The notes beneath the pieces are model-generated. The model made no database searches and was not told where the DNA came from. It saw only the letters and a program-made list of their open reading frames with translations. From RBG-16-66-20 sp052386675 (GTDB lineage Bacteria; Pseudomonadota; Gammaproteobacteria; Burkholderiales; SG8-39): DNA of 64,000 nt. The stretch lies in NCBI GenBank assembly GCA_052386675.1, contig JBQTJX010000009.1, positions 1 to 64,000 of the forward strand, written 5' to 3'. The position numbers and the translations under genes were made by a program. Below, piece by piece: positions 1 to 7,917 of this stretch. How positions within the stretch are numbered: position 1 is the first letter of the stretch; the number at the start of each line of letters is the position of its first letter.

Positions 1-112
1 TTCTGGCTCCGCGGGCCCTGGTTTGCTTCCACTTCGTTGTGGACACCCCCGCTGGCTTCATGTTTGGCGCCCGCGGCCGCTCCCCCAAGCGACCGGACCT
101 GCGGGAGGAGTG

Positions 113-757
113 TCATTTCAGGCCCTCCTCAAGCAGCTGCAGCTGGATCGTCCTGAGATTGCCCTGGCTATCCTTCAGCTTGAGCAGGGAGGCCGTGAGG
201 TGCTTGCGCAAGTCTGCGTTGTCGTTGTCCTGCTTCACCTCGGCGATCGTGCCCAGGGTCTGGTCGATGGCGTCGAAGAACTTTGACGGATCGGCGCCCA
301 TTACGATCACCAGCCGCTGGTCGGTGGGCGTGTTGCGGAAGCGTTCGGGTCCGAACTGCACAAGGCCGCGGCCGACCGGTGGCACGCAGGCCGAGAGATT
401 CTGTGGATTCTGGCAATACGCGGTGGTCGAGAAGTTCTTGTCGCCGACTTCGTTGCCGGCCTTCGCGGTCAGCGCGTCGACCGCCCAGGCCGGAACCCAC
501 TTGGAGCCGAACGTGACGTTGGAGATCGCGCTTGCCTGGCCTCGCACCCGCACGCGGTAGATCGCTTCGGGCAGCTGCTCGATCGGGTCGATGACGCCAA
601 GGTAGTAGATCTGCTCGATTTCCGCAGCGGGCGTGAACACGCTGACTACGGCGCCGAGCGTGGCGTTGTTGGTTCGCCCGGGCGAGCTGCAGCCCTCGAG
701 CACGGGAAGCGAGACGAAACAGGCCAGCGCCCAAGCGCCGGCACGAGCAGTCTTCAT
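113..757 (-). CDS. predicted lipoprotein of unknown function
   Basis: The 214-residue product begins with a short charged region and a hydrophobic stretch ending in a lipobox (LPVLEGCSS, lipidation Cys about residue 23), so it should be exported and lipid-anchored. I chose the ATG at 757 rather than one five codons upstream because it places the signal peptide correctly and has a GGGGGATCGAG stretch just ahead of it. The mature part has no motif I recognise. It contains one Cys pair (CQNPQNLSAC) that could form a disulfide in the periplasm, and a helical C-terminus rich in Leu and Lys. It stands alone, transcribed toward the window edge. Function unknown. Confidence 0.75.
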   Translation of the reverse strand: MKTARAGAWALACFVSLPVLEGCSSPGRTNNATLGAVVSVFTPAAEIEQIYYLGVIDPIEQLPEAIYRVRVRGQASAISNVTFGSKWVPAWAVDALTAKAGNEVGDKNFSTTAYCQNPQNLSACVPPVGRGLVQFGPERFRNTPTDQRLVIVMGADPSKFFDAIDQTLGTIAEVKQDNDNADLRKHLTASLLKLKDSQGNLRTIQLQLLEEGLK

Positions 758-954
758 TTCTCGATCCCCCAATTTACTTCGATACTGGCCTACATCTGTG
801 CGGCATGACCGGTGCGAAACGTCAATTTCGGCGAATACGTCAGTACGCGGCGCGGAAGGAAGTGGGCTGCCGCGACCTCAGCGACCACATTGCGTTCGAA
901 CAGACCATTGGGCATCTGGGGTCAAGGCTACGTTACTCATCACGCCAAGCGAGG

Positions 955-1694
955 TCAATACTTGGCTTGAGATAGAGCGGATTTCCTTGATGAATCGTGA
1001 ATCGAGATAATTGCACCCGTTTCGTCTACCTGCCAACGATCCGGGATTTCGGGCATCGCTGACAGGCCAAGGGATCTTCGGTCCATCCGGGCACGAAGGA
1101 TTCCTGCCGGCTTACCTCCCCACTCCCTGAATCGAATGAGCGAATCAGATTGCCGATCGGTAACACTTTCCTTCGCAAACGAAACCAGGATCTTCCCCGA
1201 CCGACCGCCGCGCGCCGCGTGCGCCACCGCTTCCTTGATCCTGCGAACCGGATAAACCGCCTCGACTTCCACCGCAAGCGTCCCGTCGGCCACCCAGGCC
1301 GCAAGCTCCCGATACAGCGCCGCGATCTGCGCGGGCGGCGTGTCCACGTACCACTTGCGCAGCCAGAACCCCTGAATCCGCACGTCTCGGAACACGGTGT
1401 CGCGCCCATCCACCATGCATGGCTCGCCGCTCAGCACGCCGTAGTTGACCACGGTGCCGCCGTCGCTCAGGCAGCGCGCGAGCCGCTGCGTGCCCGAGCC
1501 ACCCACCGCGTCGTTGGCGAGCGGCAGGGCGGCCTCGCCGATCGCGGCGCGCACCCTCGCCTCCAGGTTAGGGCCGTCGGTGAGCACGACGTCGCCGCCG
1601 CGCCGGGTTCGCCCGGATCGGCCTGCTCCACGACCTCGATCACGGTTTCGGGCCGGCCAAAGGCGCTGACTTGTGCGACGAGCATGAAGGTCAT
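955..1694 (-). pseudogene. MDR-family zinc-type alcohol dehydrogenase / enoyl reductase, internally deleted
   Basis: The 5' end (ATG at 1694) encodes a normal MDR N-terminus, MLVAQVSAFGRPETVIEVVEQ, for about 32 residues. Near 1600 it jumps, in another frame, into the C-terminal half of the same family (GGDVVLTDGPNLEARVRAAIG, DAVGGSGTQRLA, DGGTVVNYGVLSGEP, GKILVSFA). About 150-170 residues are missing, including the nucleotide-binding GxGxxG region, and the two pieces are out of frame. Family similarity ends near 1170; the frame then runs on to a stop at 955 through unrelated sequence that includes a broken copy of the palindromic repeat (about 1151-1165). The start overlaps the stop of the upstream EamA gene by ATGA, so the intact ancestor was its operon partner. 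An assembly collapse is the alternative. Confidence 0.72.
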
Positions 1695-2560
1695 CCTCCG
1701 CGATGGACCAACCATACGCCGGCGGAGGCGATCGCGAAACCCAGGATCGCCAGCGGCGACAAGGCCTCGCCCAGGATCAACCAGCCCAGCACGGCGGTGG
1801 TGCCGGGCGTGAGGTAGAAGTTGGAAGCGACGCGGCCCGCGGTGCCGGTCTTCAGCATGTACAGCAGCAGCGCCATGCCGCCCAGCGACACGCCGCATAC
1901 CAGGAAGCCCAGCGTCGCGAGCGCGGTCGGCGTCCAATCGGCGCGAACGTCCTCGAACGCGAGCGCGAACGCCGCGGTGACGGCCGCGGCGGCGGCGAGC
2001 TGCACGGTGTTCGCCTGCATCAGGCCAAGGCCCCGGCAATAGCGGCTGTAGTAGAGCGTCCCGGCGGTCAGGCAGGCCACCGCGCCCAAGCCCCAGGCCA
2101 CGCCAGTGCGCTGCGCGAAGTCGCCGACGTCGATGCCGACGACCAGCGCCACTCCCACGATGCCGCAGGCCACGCCCAGCCACTGCCGCGGCCGGAAGCG
2201 CTCGCCCAGCACCGGCCCTGAGAGCAGCGCGGTGAGCAGGGGATGCAGCGCGCCGATCAGCGCCAGCGTGGCGCCGGCGATCTCGGTCATGGCGAGGTAG
2301 CTGGCGGACAGGTAGAGCGCGTTGATGAGCACGCCCGCGACCACGAAGTGGCGCCAGGTGTTGGCGAGGCCCGCCCAGCGCAGGCGCCACAACGCGGCGA
2401 TCGCCACCAGGATCGCGGTGGCGAGCGCGAAGCGCACCGCGAGGAAGAAGAGCGGGGAGACGTCGGGCAGGCCCGCGCGCACGGCGACGAAGGCCATGCT
2501 CCAGAGGAAGATGAACGCCAGGGGCGCGACGCGGGCGAGGAGGGTCGGGGCGGCGGTCAT
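1691..2560 (-). CDS. EamA/DMT-superfamily permease
   Basis: The 289-residue, very hydrophobic product has about ten predicted membrane helices in two homologous halves, the usual size and layout of EamA (RhaT/DMT) exporters. Family features are the N-terminal FLWSMAFVAVRAGLPDVSPLFFLAVRF segment (helix 1 and the following loop) and the second-half FYLTPGTTAVLGWLILGE segment, typical of the last helices. It sits in the inner membrane and probably exports a small metabolite or amino acid; the substrate cannot be read from sequence. Its stop overlaps the start of the decayed dehydrogenase gene by four bases, so the two formed one transcription unit. It is divergent from the ATPase gene at 2653. 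Confidence 0.88.
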   Translation of the reverse strand: MTAAPTLLARVAPLAFIFLWSMAFVAVRAGLPDVSPLFFLAVRFALATAILVAIAALWRLRWAGLANTWRHFVVAGVLINALYLSASYLAMTEIAGATLALIGALHPLLTALLSGPVLGERFRPRQWLGVACGIVGVALVVGIDVGDFAQRTGVAWGLGAVACLTAGTLYYSRYCRGLGLMQANTVQLAAAAAVTAAFALAFEDVRADWTPTALATLGFLVCGVSLGGMALLLYMLKTGTAGRVASNFYLTPGTTAVLGWLILGEALSPLAILGFAIASAGVWLVHRGG

Positions 2561-2652
2561 GGGCGCGAGCGCGGGAGCAGCCTACCTCAAGCGGGCGGCC
2601 GACTCCCCGCCGCAATCGCCCGAGTTGCGCTAACCTATCCCGCAGGAGCCCC

Positions 2653-3852
2653 ATGACCCCCGGCAGCAGGATCGACCTGATCGAAGCAATCGCCGCCGCG
2701 TTCAGCCCGAGCGCCCCGATCGACAGCCGGGTGTATGCCGGCCGCGAGTCCCAGATCACCGACGTGGTCAACGCCTGCGTGCAGCGCGGCCAGCACGTCG
2801 TGATCTTCGGCGAGCGCGGCGCGGGCAAGACCTCGCTGGTCAATGCCGTCGGCCAGATGCTCAGGAACCGGTTCACGATGCCGGCCTGCGGCACGATCAA
2901 CTGCGACCAGACCACGACCTTCGCGTCGTTGTGGCGATCGATCTTCTCCGAGATCGGGCTGTCCAGGAATGCGCCGATCGGCAGGAACCAGGGGGGGGCG
3001 GACCGCGCGCAGGGCACGCTGGCGCAACTGCTGCCAGACGAGGTGACCCCCCATGCGGTCAGGTCGATCCTGCAGGACCGCGGCCGGTTCCTGATCATCA
3101 TCGACGAGTTCGACCGCATCAAGGACCGCTCCACCGCCACGCTCCTCGCCGACACCATCAAGAGCCTCTCGGATCACGCGATCGACACCACGCTGGTGCT
3201 GGTGGGCGTCGCCGAGTCCGTCGACACGCTGATTGCCGAGCACGAATCGGTGCAGCGGGCGCTGATCCAGGTGCACATGCCGAGGATGTCGCAGGCGGAG
3301 ATCGACCGCATCATCGACAACGGCCTGGCGGCGGTCGGCATGAGCATCGAGCCGGGCGCGAGGAGGCGGATCTTCAGGCTGTCGCAGGGCCTGCCGCACT
3401 ATGCGCACCTGCTGGGCATGCATGCGGCCCTGGCCGCCGCCGCGCAGGATCGCTCGCTCATCGGCATCGAGGACACGCAGCTCGCGCTGCGCAAGGCGCT
3501 CAGGCAGGCGCAACAGACCATCTCCAACGACTATGAGCGCGCCGTCACGGACGCCGGCGAGACCCTGTATCGCTGGGTCCTGCTCGCCTGCGCCCTGGCC
3601 GGCACCGACGAGCATGGCTATTTCACCGCCGCCGACGTGGTGGCGCCGATGAGCCTGCTCATGAAGCGGGATTGCCAGCCCATCCTGTTCGCGCGCCACC
3701 TGAATGCCTTCTGCGAAGACCGGCACGGCCCCGCGCTGCTCCGGAGCGCGGTCGCCCATGGATTCAAGTACAAGTTCAGGAACGCCGCCATGCAGCCCTA
3801 CGTCATCATGAAAGGGCTGGAGGCCGGGGTCGTCCCGCCGGAGCTGATCTGA
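2653..3852 (+). CDS. Orc1/Cdc6-like AAA ATPase
   Basis: The 399-residue protein carries a P-loop (GERGAGKT, residues 53-60), a Walker B strand (FLIIIDEFDRI, about 146-156), a sensor-1-like VLVGVAES and a C-terminal part resembling a winged-helix region. The layout (short N-terminal strap with a VYAGRESQ motif, ATPase core, helical lid with LSQGLPHYAHLLG) resembles stand-alone Cdc6/ORC-type or TniB-like AAA proteins that act in cis with a DNA-binding partner. No such partner lies beside it; both neighbours are unrelated. A good ribosome site (CAGGAG) sits 5-6 bases before the ATG, with a TATCCC element just upstream. A run of G at about 2991 stays in frame. The role is unknown: transposition targeting, defence and regulation are all possible. 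Confidence 0.7.
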   Translation: MTPGSRIDLIEAIAAAFSPSAPIDSRVYAGRESQITDVVNACVQRGQHVVIFGERGAGKTSLVNAVGQMLRNRFTMPACGTINCDQTTTFASLWRSIFSEIGLSRNAPIGRNQGGADRAQGTLAQLLPDEVTPHAVRSILQDRGRFLIIIDEFDRIKDRSTATLLADTIKSLSDHAIDTTLVLVGVAESVDTLIAEHESVQRALIQVHMPRMSQAEIDRIIDNGLAAVGMSIEPGARRRIFRLSQGLPHYAHLLGMHAALAAAAQDRSLIGIEDTQLALRKALRQAQQTISNDYERAVTDAGETLYRWVLLACALAGTDEHGYFTAADVVAPMSLLMKRDCQPILFARHLNAFCEDRHGPALLRSAVAHGFKYKFRNAAMQPYVIMKGLEAGVVPPELI

Positions 3853-3865
3853 TCCGGGCAAACAA

Positions 3866-3885
3866 AAACCCGCCGAAGCGGGTTT
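3866..3885. terminator. bidirectional rho-independent terminator
   Basis: A perfect 8-bp stem AAACCCGC / GCGGGTTT with a CGAA loop lies between the convergent ATPase and PEP-CTERM genes. An A-rich run precedes it and TTTGT follows, so it can stop transcription from both sides. Confidence 0.75.
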
Positions 3886-3921
3886 GTGAGGGTGCCGCTG
3901 AGAGCGGCGACGATGTGCCGA

Positions 3922-4524
3922 CTAAGCGGCAGCCGCCGCGTTAAGCTTCCTGCGCCGGGCGGCGAATCCGAGCATTCCAAGGCCGGCCAGCAGGATCGCA
4001 TAGGTTTCGGGTTCAGGGACCGGGGAGGCGAAGTTGACGCCGACGACGAAATCGTCGAAATCGGCGTCGCCGGTATAGCTGTCGTTGAAGCCGAGGACGA
4101 AGTCGAACCTGCCAAAGTGCGCCGTGGACACGTCGCCGATGTAGGCGATCCTGGTGCTGCCATTGCTGAACGAGCCGGCGGGGGCCAGCGTGCTGAAGCT
4201 GAAGTCCAGTGCGCCGGCGCCGACCAGGCCGGAGATCGCCGTGCCGACCGCGCTCGATTCGAACAGGTGCTGGCTGCCCAGCGAGAAGTTGAACGCGTTG
4301 GTGTAGCCAGACTCGTTGCCAAGATAGGTGAACGTGGCCGTGCCCGGCGCCAGCGCGGAGAGCGTCCCGCGAACGCCCGAGGAGAGGACGCCGGTTTCCA
4401 GGGCAGGCTGGCCGTTGTATCCGGACCAGGACAGGAAGCTGCTGCCGGTGATCGTGAGCTGGGCATGCGCGAGGCCTCCGGCAAGGATCATCCCCAATCC
4501 CACGAGAAATCTGGCGAATTTCAT
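3922..4524 (-). CDS. PEP-CTERM sorting-domain protein
   Basis: The 200-residue secreted protein has a signal peptide ending AGGLAHA, a beta-rich middle (many G, S, T, F) and a C-terminal tripartite sorting tag. The tag is a VPEPETYA motif, a hydrophobic helix (ILLAGLGMLGFA) and an Arg-rich tail (ARRRK). In PEP-CTERM/EpsH systems this tag is cut by an exosortase and the protein goes to the cell surface or biofilm matrix. No exosortase gene lies in the window. The ATG at 4524 is chosen because the signal peptide starts there and GGGGGTG precedes it; the upstream in-frame Met would add 36 non-signal residues. The middle contains DADFDDFVVGVNF, as in PEP-CTERM proteins whose precise role is unknown. 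Confidence 0.9.
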   Translation of the reverse strand: MKFARFLVGLGMILAGGLAHAQLTITGSSFLSWSGYNGQPALETGVLSSGVRGTLSALAPGTATFTYLGNESGYTNAFNFSLGSQHLFESSAVGTAISGLVGAGALDFSFSTLAPAGSFSNGSTRIAYIGDVSTAHFGRFDFVLGFNDSYTGDADFDDFVVGVNFASPVPEPETYAILLAGLGMLGFAARRRKLNAAAAA

Positions 4525-4568
4525 GGACACCCCCGGGTTCGTCAGGCCGTCGTTCCAGCCTGCCTGAC

Positions 4569-4596
4569 ATCCTAAGCCAGCGCGCGAAATTGACAA
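4569..4596 (-). promoter_or_regulatory. candidate sigma-70 promoter of the PEP-CTERM gene
   Basis: Reading the minus strand, TTGTCA (4596-4591) is followed after 16 bases by TAGGAT (4574-4569), 45 bases upstream of the start codon. An inverted repeat ATTGACAAT (4589-4597) / ATTGTCAAT (4635-4643) overlaps the -35 and could be a regulator site. Confidence 0.4.
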
Positions 4597-4684
4597 TGGC
4601 CCGTTCAGACAATCGGGGCGCCAATGTGTCAACGATTGTCAATGCGTATTCGGTGCCGGGCGGCAGCCCACTGCACAGGCCCGG

Positions 4685-4704
4685 ATGTAACCGATCGGTT
4701 ACAT
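4685..4704. repeat. 20-bp perfect palindrome, class A
   Basis: ATGTAACCGATCGGTTACAT is a perfect 20-bp palindrome in the spacer before tctC. A near-identical copy with one changed base lies at 11445-11464, and a broken copy at about 1151-1165. It shares the ATGT...CGATCG...ACAT frame with the class B palindromes at 45694 and 60825. It could be a TetR-type operator, but its recurrence at unrelated genes, including at gene 3' ends, favours a dispersed repeat. A possible decayed hairpin-type partner (CTGATTTGGGTACAGTCCC) lies at 4764-4782. Confidence 0.7.
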
Positions 4705-4801
4705 GGTGCGGACTTACGCGGCAACGCAGCATCCACGGCCGCCGATTCTCTGGCCCTCCCCCCCTGATTTGGGTACAGTCCCAACGAGGAGGAGTTACCA
4801 C

Positions 4802-5767
4802 ATGATGAAATCCAGAATGGCACCGCTGCTGGTCGCCGCATTCGCCGTCTTCGCCGTTCAGTCGGCACAGGCCCAGGAATTCCCGACCAAGCCCATTACC
4901 CTGATCGTTCCCTGGCCCGCCGGAGGCTCGACGGATGTCTCCATGCGCGCCATGGCCGAATCCGCCTCCAAGGTGCTTGGCCAGCCGGTGGTGATCGACA
5001 ACAAGGCCGGCGGCAGCGGCACGGTGGGCCCGGCCACGATGGCGGCCTCGGCCAAGCCCGACGGCTACACCATCGCGCAGATCCCGATCACGGTGTTCCG
5101 CCTGCCGCTGATGCAGCAGACGCCCTGGGATGCGCTGAAGGACTTTACCTACATCGTGCACCTGACGGGCTACACCTTCGGCATCACGACCAAGGCCGAT
5201 TCGCCGTTCAAGTCCCTGCAGGACGTGATCGAGTTCGCGAAGAAGAACCCGGGCAAAGTGACCTACGCCACGCCTGGGGCGGGCACCTCGCTGCACATCG
5301 GCATGGAGCAGATCGCGGCCAAAGCCGGGGTCAAGTTCACCCAGGTGCCGTTCAAGGGCGGGGCCGAGACCAACGCCGCGGTTCTGGGCGGCCACACCAT
5401 GCTGCAGGCGGATTCCACCGGCTGGAAAGGGCTGGTGGAGGCCGGGCAGCTGCGCCTCCTGACGATCTGGACCGCGGAGCGCTCGAAGAACTGGCCCACG
5501 GTGCCGACGCTGAAGGAACTGGGCTATCCGTTCGTGTTCGATTCGCCCTTCGGCATCGCCGGCCCGCGCGGCATGGACCCGAAGGTGGTGGCGAAGCTGC
5601 ACGACGCCTTCAAGAAGGCGGTCGAGGACCCGGCAGTGCAGGCCACGCTCGCCAAGTACGACATGGTGGCGAACTACAAGGGCACCGAGGACTACCGCAA
5701 GTTCGTGCTGGAGAACATCGAGACCGAGCGCAAGGTGGTCGAGATGCTCGGCCTGAAGAAGAAATAG
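4802..5767 (+). CDS. tctC: Bug/TctC-family periplasmic solute-binding protein
   Basis: The 321-residue protein has a signal peptide cleaved after VQSAQA and then the classic Bug start EFPTKPITLIVPWPAGGSTDVSMR. Other family marks are IDNKAGGSGTVG, the PDGYTI turn, VPFKGGAETNAAVLGG and PTVPTLKELGYP. Bug proteins clamp carboxylated ligands in the periplasm and hand them to a TctAB membrane pair; here both membrane genes follow directly. This makes it the one Bug protein in the window with a dedicated transporter. A strong ribosome site (GAGGAGGAG) precedes two possible ATGs; I chose the first, at 4802. The ligand is probably a di- or tricarboxylate and cannot be fixed from sequence. Confidence 0.92.
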   Translation: MMKSRMAPLLVAAFAVFAVQSAQAQEFPTKPITLIVPWPAGGSTDVSMRAMAESASKVLGQPVVIDNKAGGSGTVGPATMAASAKPDGYTIAQIPITVFRLPLMQQTPWDALKDFTYIVHLTGYTFGITTKADSPFKSLQDVIEFAKKNPGKVTYATPGAGTSLHIGMEQIAAKAGVKFTQVPFKGGAETNAAVLGGHTMLQADSTGWKGLVEAGQLRLLTIWTAERSKNWPTVPTLKELGYPFVFDSPFGIAGPRGMDPKVVAKLHDAFKKAVEDPAVQATLAKYDMVANYKGTEDYRKFVLENIETERKVVEMLGLKKK

Positions 5768-5789
5768 CGCCGGCAACCAGGCTGGCAGG

Positions 5790-6245
5790 TTGAAGAACGC
5801 TGAGCTCTGGGGCGCGCTGGGCTGGCTCGCCCTGAGCGTGTTCGTGGTATTCGCCGGGCGCAGCAACGGCATCGGCGCGGTGAGCGACCCGGGCTCGGGG
5901 TTCCTGCTCTTCTGGCTGGGGTTGCTGATGTGCGGGTTCTCGGCCGCGCTGGTGGCGGCCGCGGTCCGCGCCGGCGGCCCGTCGCTCGCGTCACTGTGGC
6001 AGGGCACGCGCTGGGGCAGGGTGATCGCCATCATGGCGAGCCTGTGCGCGTTCGCGCTGCTGCTCAACACGCTGGGCTTCCTGCTGGCCTCGATCCCGCT
6101 CATGCTGGTGCTGCTGCGCGGCATCGACCCGGTGCGCTGGGTGGTCGCGCTCCCGGTGGGCATCGGCGCGCCGCTGGCGGTGTGGTGGCTGCTGAAGAAA
6201 CTGCTGCTGATCCAGCTGCCCGCGGGCGTGCTGGGCATCGGCTGA
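5790..6245 (+). CDS. tctB: tripartite tricarboxylate transporter small membrane subunit
   Basis: The 151-residue, four-helix membrane protein matches the size and hydropathy of TctB. Features include an N-terminal helix, a GIGAVSDPGSGFLLFWLGLLM segment and a LNTLGFLLASIPLMLVLLRG segment typical of the family. It starts with TTG 22 bases after tctC and is followed at once by tctA. TctB is the small membrane subunit of this Na+- or H+-coupled secondary transporter. No alternative ATG or GTG start would keep helix 1, so the TTG is accepted, although its ribosome site (GGCAGG) is very close. Confidence 0.88.
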   Translation: MKNAELWGALGWLALSVFVVFAGRSNGIGAVSDPGSGFLLFWLGLLMCGFSAALVAAAVRAGGPSLASLWQGTRWGRVIAIMASLCAFALLLNTLGFLLASIPLMLVLLRGIDPVRWVVALPVGIGAPLAVWWLLKKLLLIQLPAGVLGIG

Positions 6246-6254
6246 GGCGCGGCG

Positions 6255-7763
6255 TTGGACATCCTCGCCAGCGTGATGCAGGGGCTGGGGGTCGCGCTCC
6301 TGCCCGTCAACCTGCTCTACTGCTTCATCGGCGTGTTCATCGGCACGCTGGTCGGCGTGCTGCCGGGCATCGGGCCGGTGACCGCGATGTCGCTGCTCCT
6401 GCCGGTGACGCTCTCGGGCAAGCCCGAGGCCGGCATCATCATGATGGCGGGCATCTACTACGGCTCGATGTACGGCGGCTCGACCACCTCGATCCTCGTC
6501 AACATCCCCGGCGAGGCGACCTCGGTGGTCACCTGCCTGGACGGCCACCAGATGGCGCTGCGGGGGCGCGCCGGCCCGGCGCTGGGCATGGCGGCGATGG
6601 CCTCGTTCATCGCCGGGACGATCGCGGTGGTCGGGCTGATGCTGGTGGCGCCGAGCCTCGCGCGCTTCGCGGTGGCCTTCGGGCCGGCGGAGTACTTCAG
6701 CCTGATGGTCCTCGGTCTCGTGATCCTGACCTTCCTCACCCAGGGCTCGATGCTCAAGTCGCTGCTCATGGCCTGCGTGGGCACCGTGATTGGGCTGATC
6801 GGGTTGGACAGCATCAACGCGCAGGCGCGGCTCACCTTCGGCCGCATGGAACTGTACGACGGCATCGGCCTCATCCCGGTGGTGATGGGCCTCTTTGGCG
6901 TGGCCGAGGTGCTCTCGAACATCGAACGCCCGGTGATGCGCAGCATCGTCAGCCAGAAAATCCGCAACCTGCTGCCCACGCGCGCCGACTGGAAGGCGAG
7001 CGCGGGCCCGATCGGGCGCGGCACCGTGCTCGGCTTTTTCCTGGGCATCATCCCCGGCGGCGGCGCGGTGATCGCCTCGTTCGCTTCCTACGCGCTGGAG
7101 AAGCGCGTCTCGAAGACCCCGGAGCGCTTCGGCCAGGGCGCCATCGAGGGCGTCGCCGGCCCCGAGGCGGCCAACAACTCAGCGGCCGGGGGCGCGTTCA
7201 TCCCGCTGCTGACCCTGGGCATCCCGCCCAACGTGGTGATGGCGCTGCTGCTGGGCGCGTTCATCATCCACGGCCTGCAGCCCGGGCCCTTGCTGATGAC
7301 GCAGAACCCGGGCCTCTTCTGGGGCGTGATCGCCAGCATGTACATCGGCAACGCCATGCTGCTGGTGCTCAACCTGCCGCTCATCGGCATCTGGGTGCAG
7401 CTCTTGCGCCTGCCCTACAACGTGCTGTTCCCGCTGATATTGCTGTTCAGCATCGTCGGGGTCTACGCCAGCGGCAACAACGTGTTCGACGTCGGCGTGA
7501 TGATGGCCTTCGGCGTGCTGGGCTACCTGATGCGCAAGGTGGGCTACGAGGCCGCGCCGCTGGTGCTCGCCTTCGTGCTGGGGCCCATGCTGGAGAACAA
7601 CCTGCGCAAGGCGCTGATCCTGTCGCAGGGCCAGCTCACCACCTTCGTCGAGCGGCCGATCTCGGCCGCGTGCCTTGCGCTCGCCGCGGCGCTGCTCATC
7701 GCGCCGCTGGTGCCCGCGCTGCGGCGCAGGCGCGAGCGGGTCGCGGCGGAGCAGCAGCTATAG
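6255..7763 (+). CDS. tctA: tripartite tricarboxylate transporter large permease
   Basis: The 502-residue inner-membrane protein has about twelve predicted helices and the paired TctA signatures: GVLPGIGPVTAMSLLLP near residue 36 and LGIIPGGGAVIASFASY near residue 260. The conserved GIYYGSMYGGSTTSILVNIPGE block follows the first signature, and GPEAANNSAAGGAFIPLLTLGIP follows the second. TctA forms the transport channel fed by the TctC protein encoded two genes upstream. The start is TTG, with GAGGCG just ahead. With tctC and tctB it forms one operon. The helices end in a basic tail (RRRRER). Confidence 0.93.
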   Translation: MDILASVMQGLGVALLPVNLLYCFIGVFIGTLVGVLPGIGPVTAMSLLLPVTLSGKPEAGIIMMAGIYYGSMYGGSTTSILVNIPGEATSVVTCLDGHQMALRGRAGPALGMAAMASFIAGTIAVVGLMLVAPSLARFAVAFGPAEYFSLMVLGLVILTFLTQGSMLKSLLMACVGTVIGLIGLDSINAQARLTFGRMELYDGIGLIPVVMGLFGVAEVLSNIERPVMRSIVSQKIRNLLPTRADWKASAGPIGRGTVLGFFLGIIPGGGAVIASFASYALEKRVSKTPERFGQGAIEGVAGPEAANNSAAGGAFIPLLTLGIPPNVVMALLLGAFIIHGLQPGPLLMTQNPGLFWGVIASMYIGNAMLLVLNLPLIGIWVQLLRLPYNVLFPLILLFSIVGVYASGNNVFDVGVMMAFGVLGYLMRKVGYEAAPLVLAFVLGPMLENNLRKALILSQGQLTTFVERPISAACLALAAALLIAPLVPALRRRRERVAAEQQL

Positions 7764-7917
7764 GGTCCCTTGCCGCGACCGGGATTGGTGCGACGCAGCG
7801 ACCGGGAATCCAAGGTCTGGCTCCCTCGGCAGGCGCATGGCCCGTCCCTCTTGCGGCCCGAACTTCCGAGGCGCAGACTCCCCCTGCATCCGCGAGTCCA
7901 TCCAAGGGGAGGGTTGC

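Noticed and set aside
2985..3000. G-run as a frameshift in the AAA ATPase gene
   Set aside because: The frame reads through with normal coding on both sides (RNQGGADRAQGT) and motifs before and after are in one frame.
4685..4704. Class A palindrome as a dedicated TetR operator of tctCBA
   Set aside because: No TetR gene is nearby, and similar copies sit at a pseudogene end and before an unrelated MFS gene, so I list it as a repeat first.
4013..6310. 765-residue minus-strand frame across the PEP-CTERM and tctCB region
   Set aside because: No family pattern; the opposite or other frames encode well-matched proteins.
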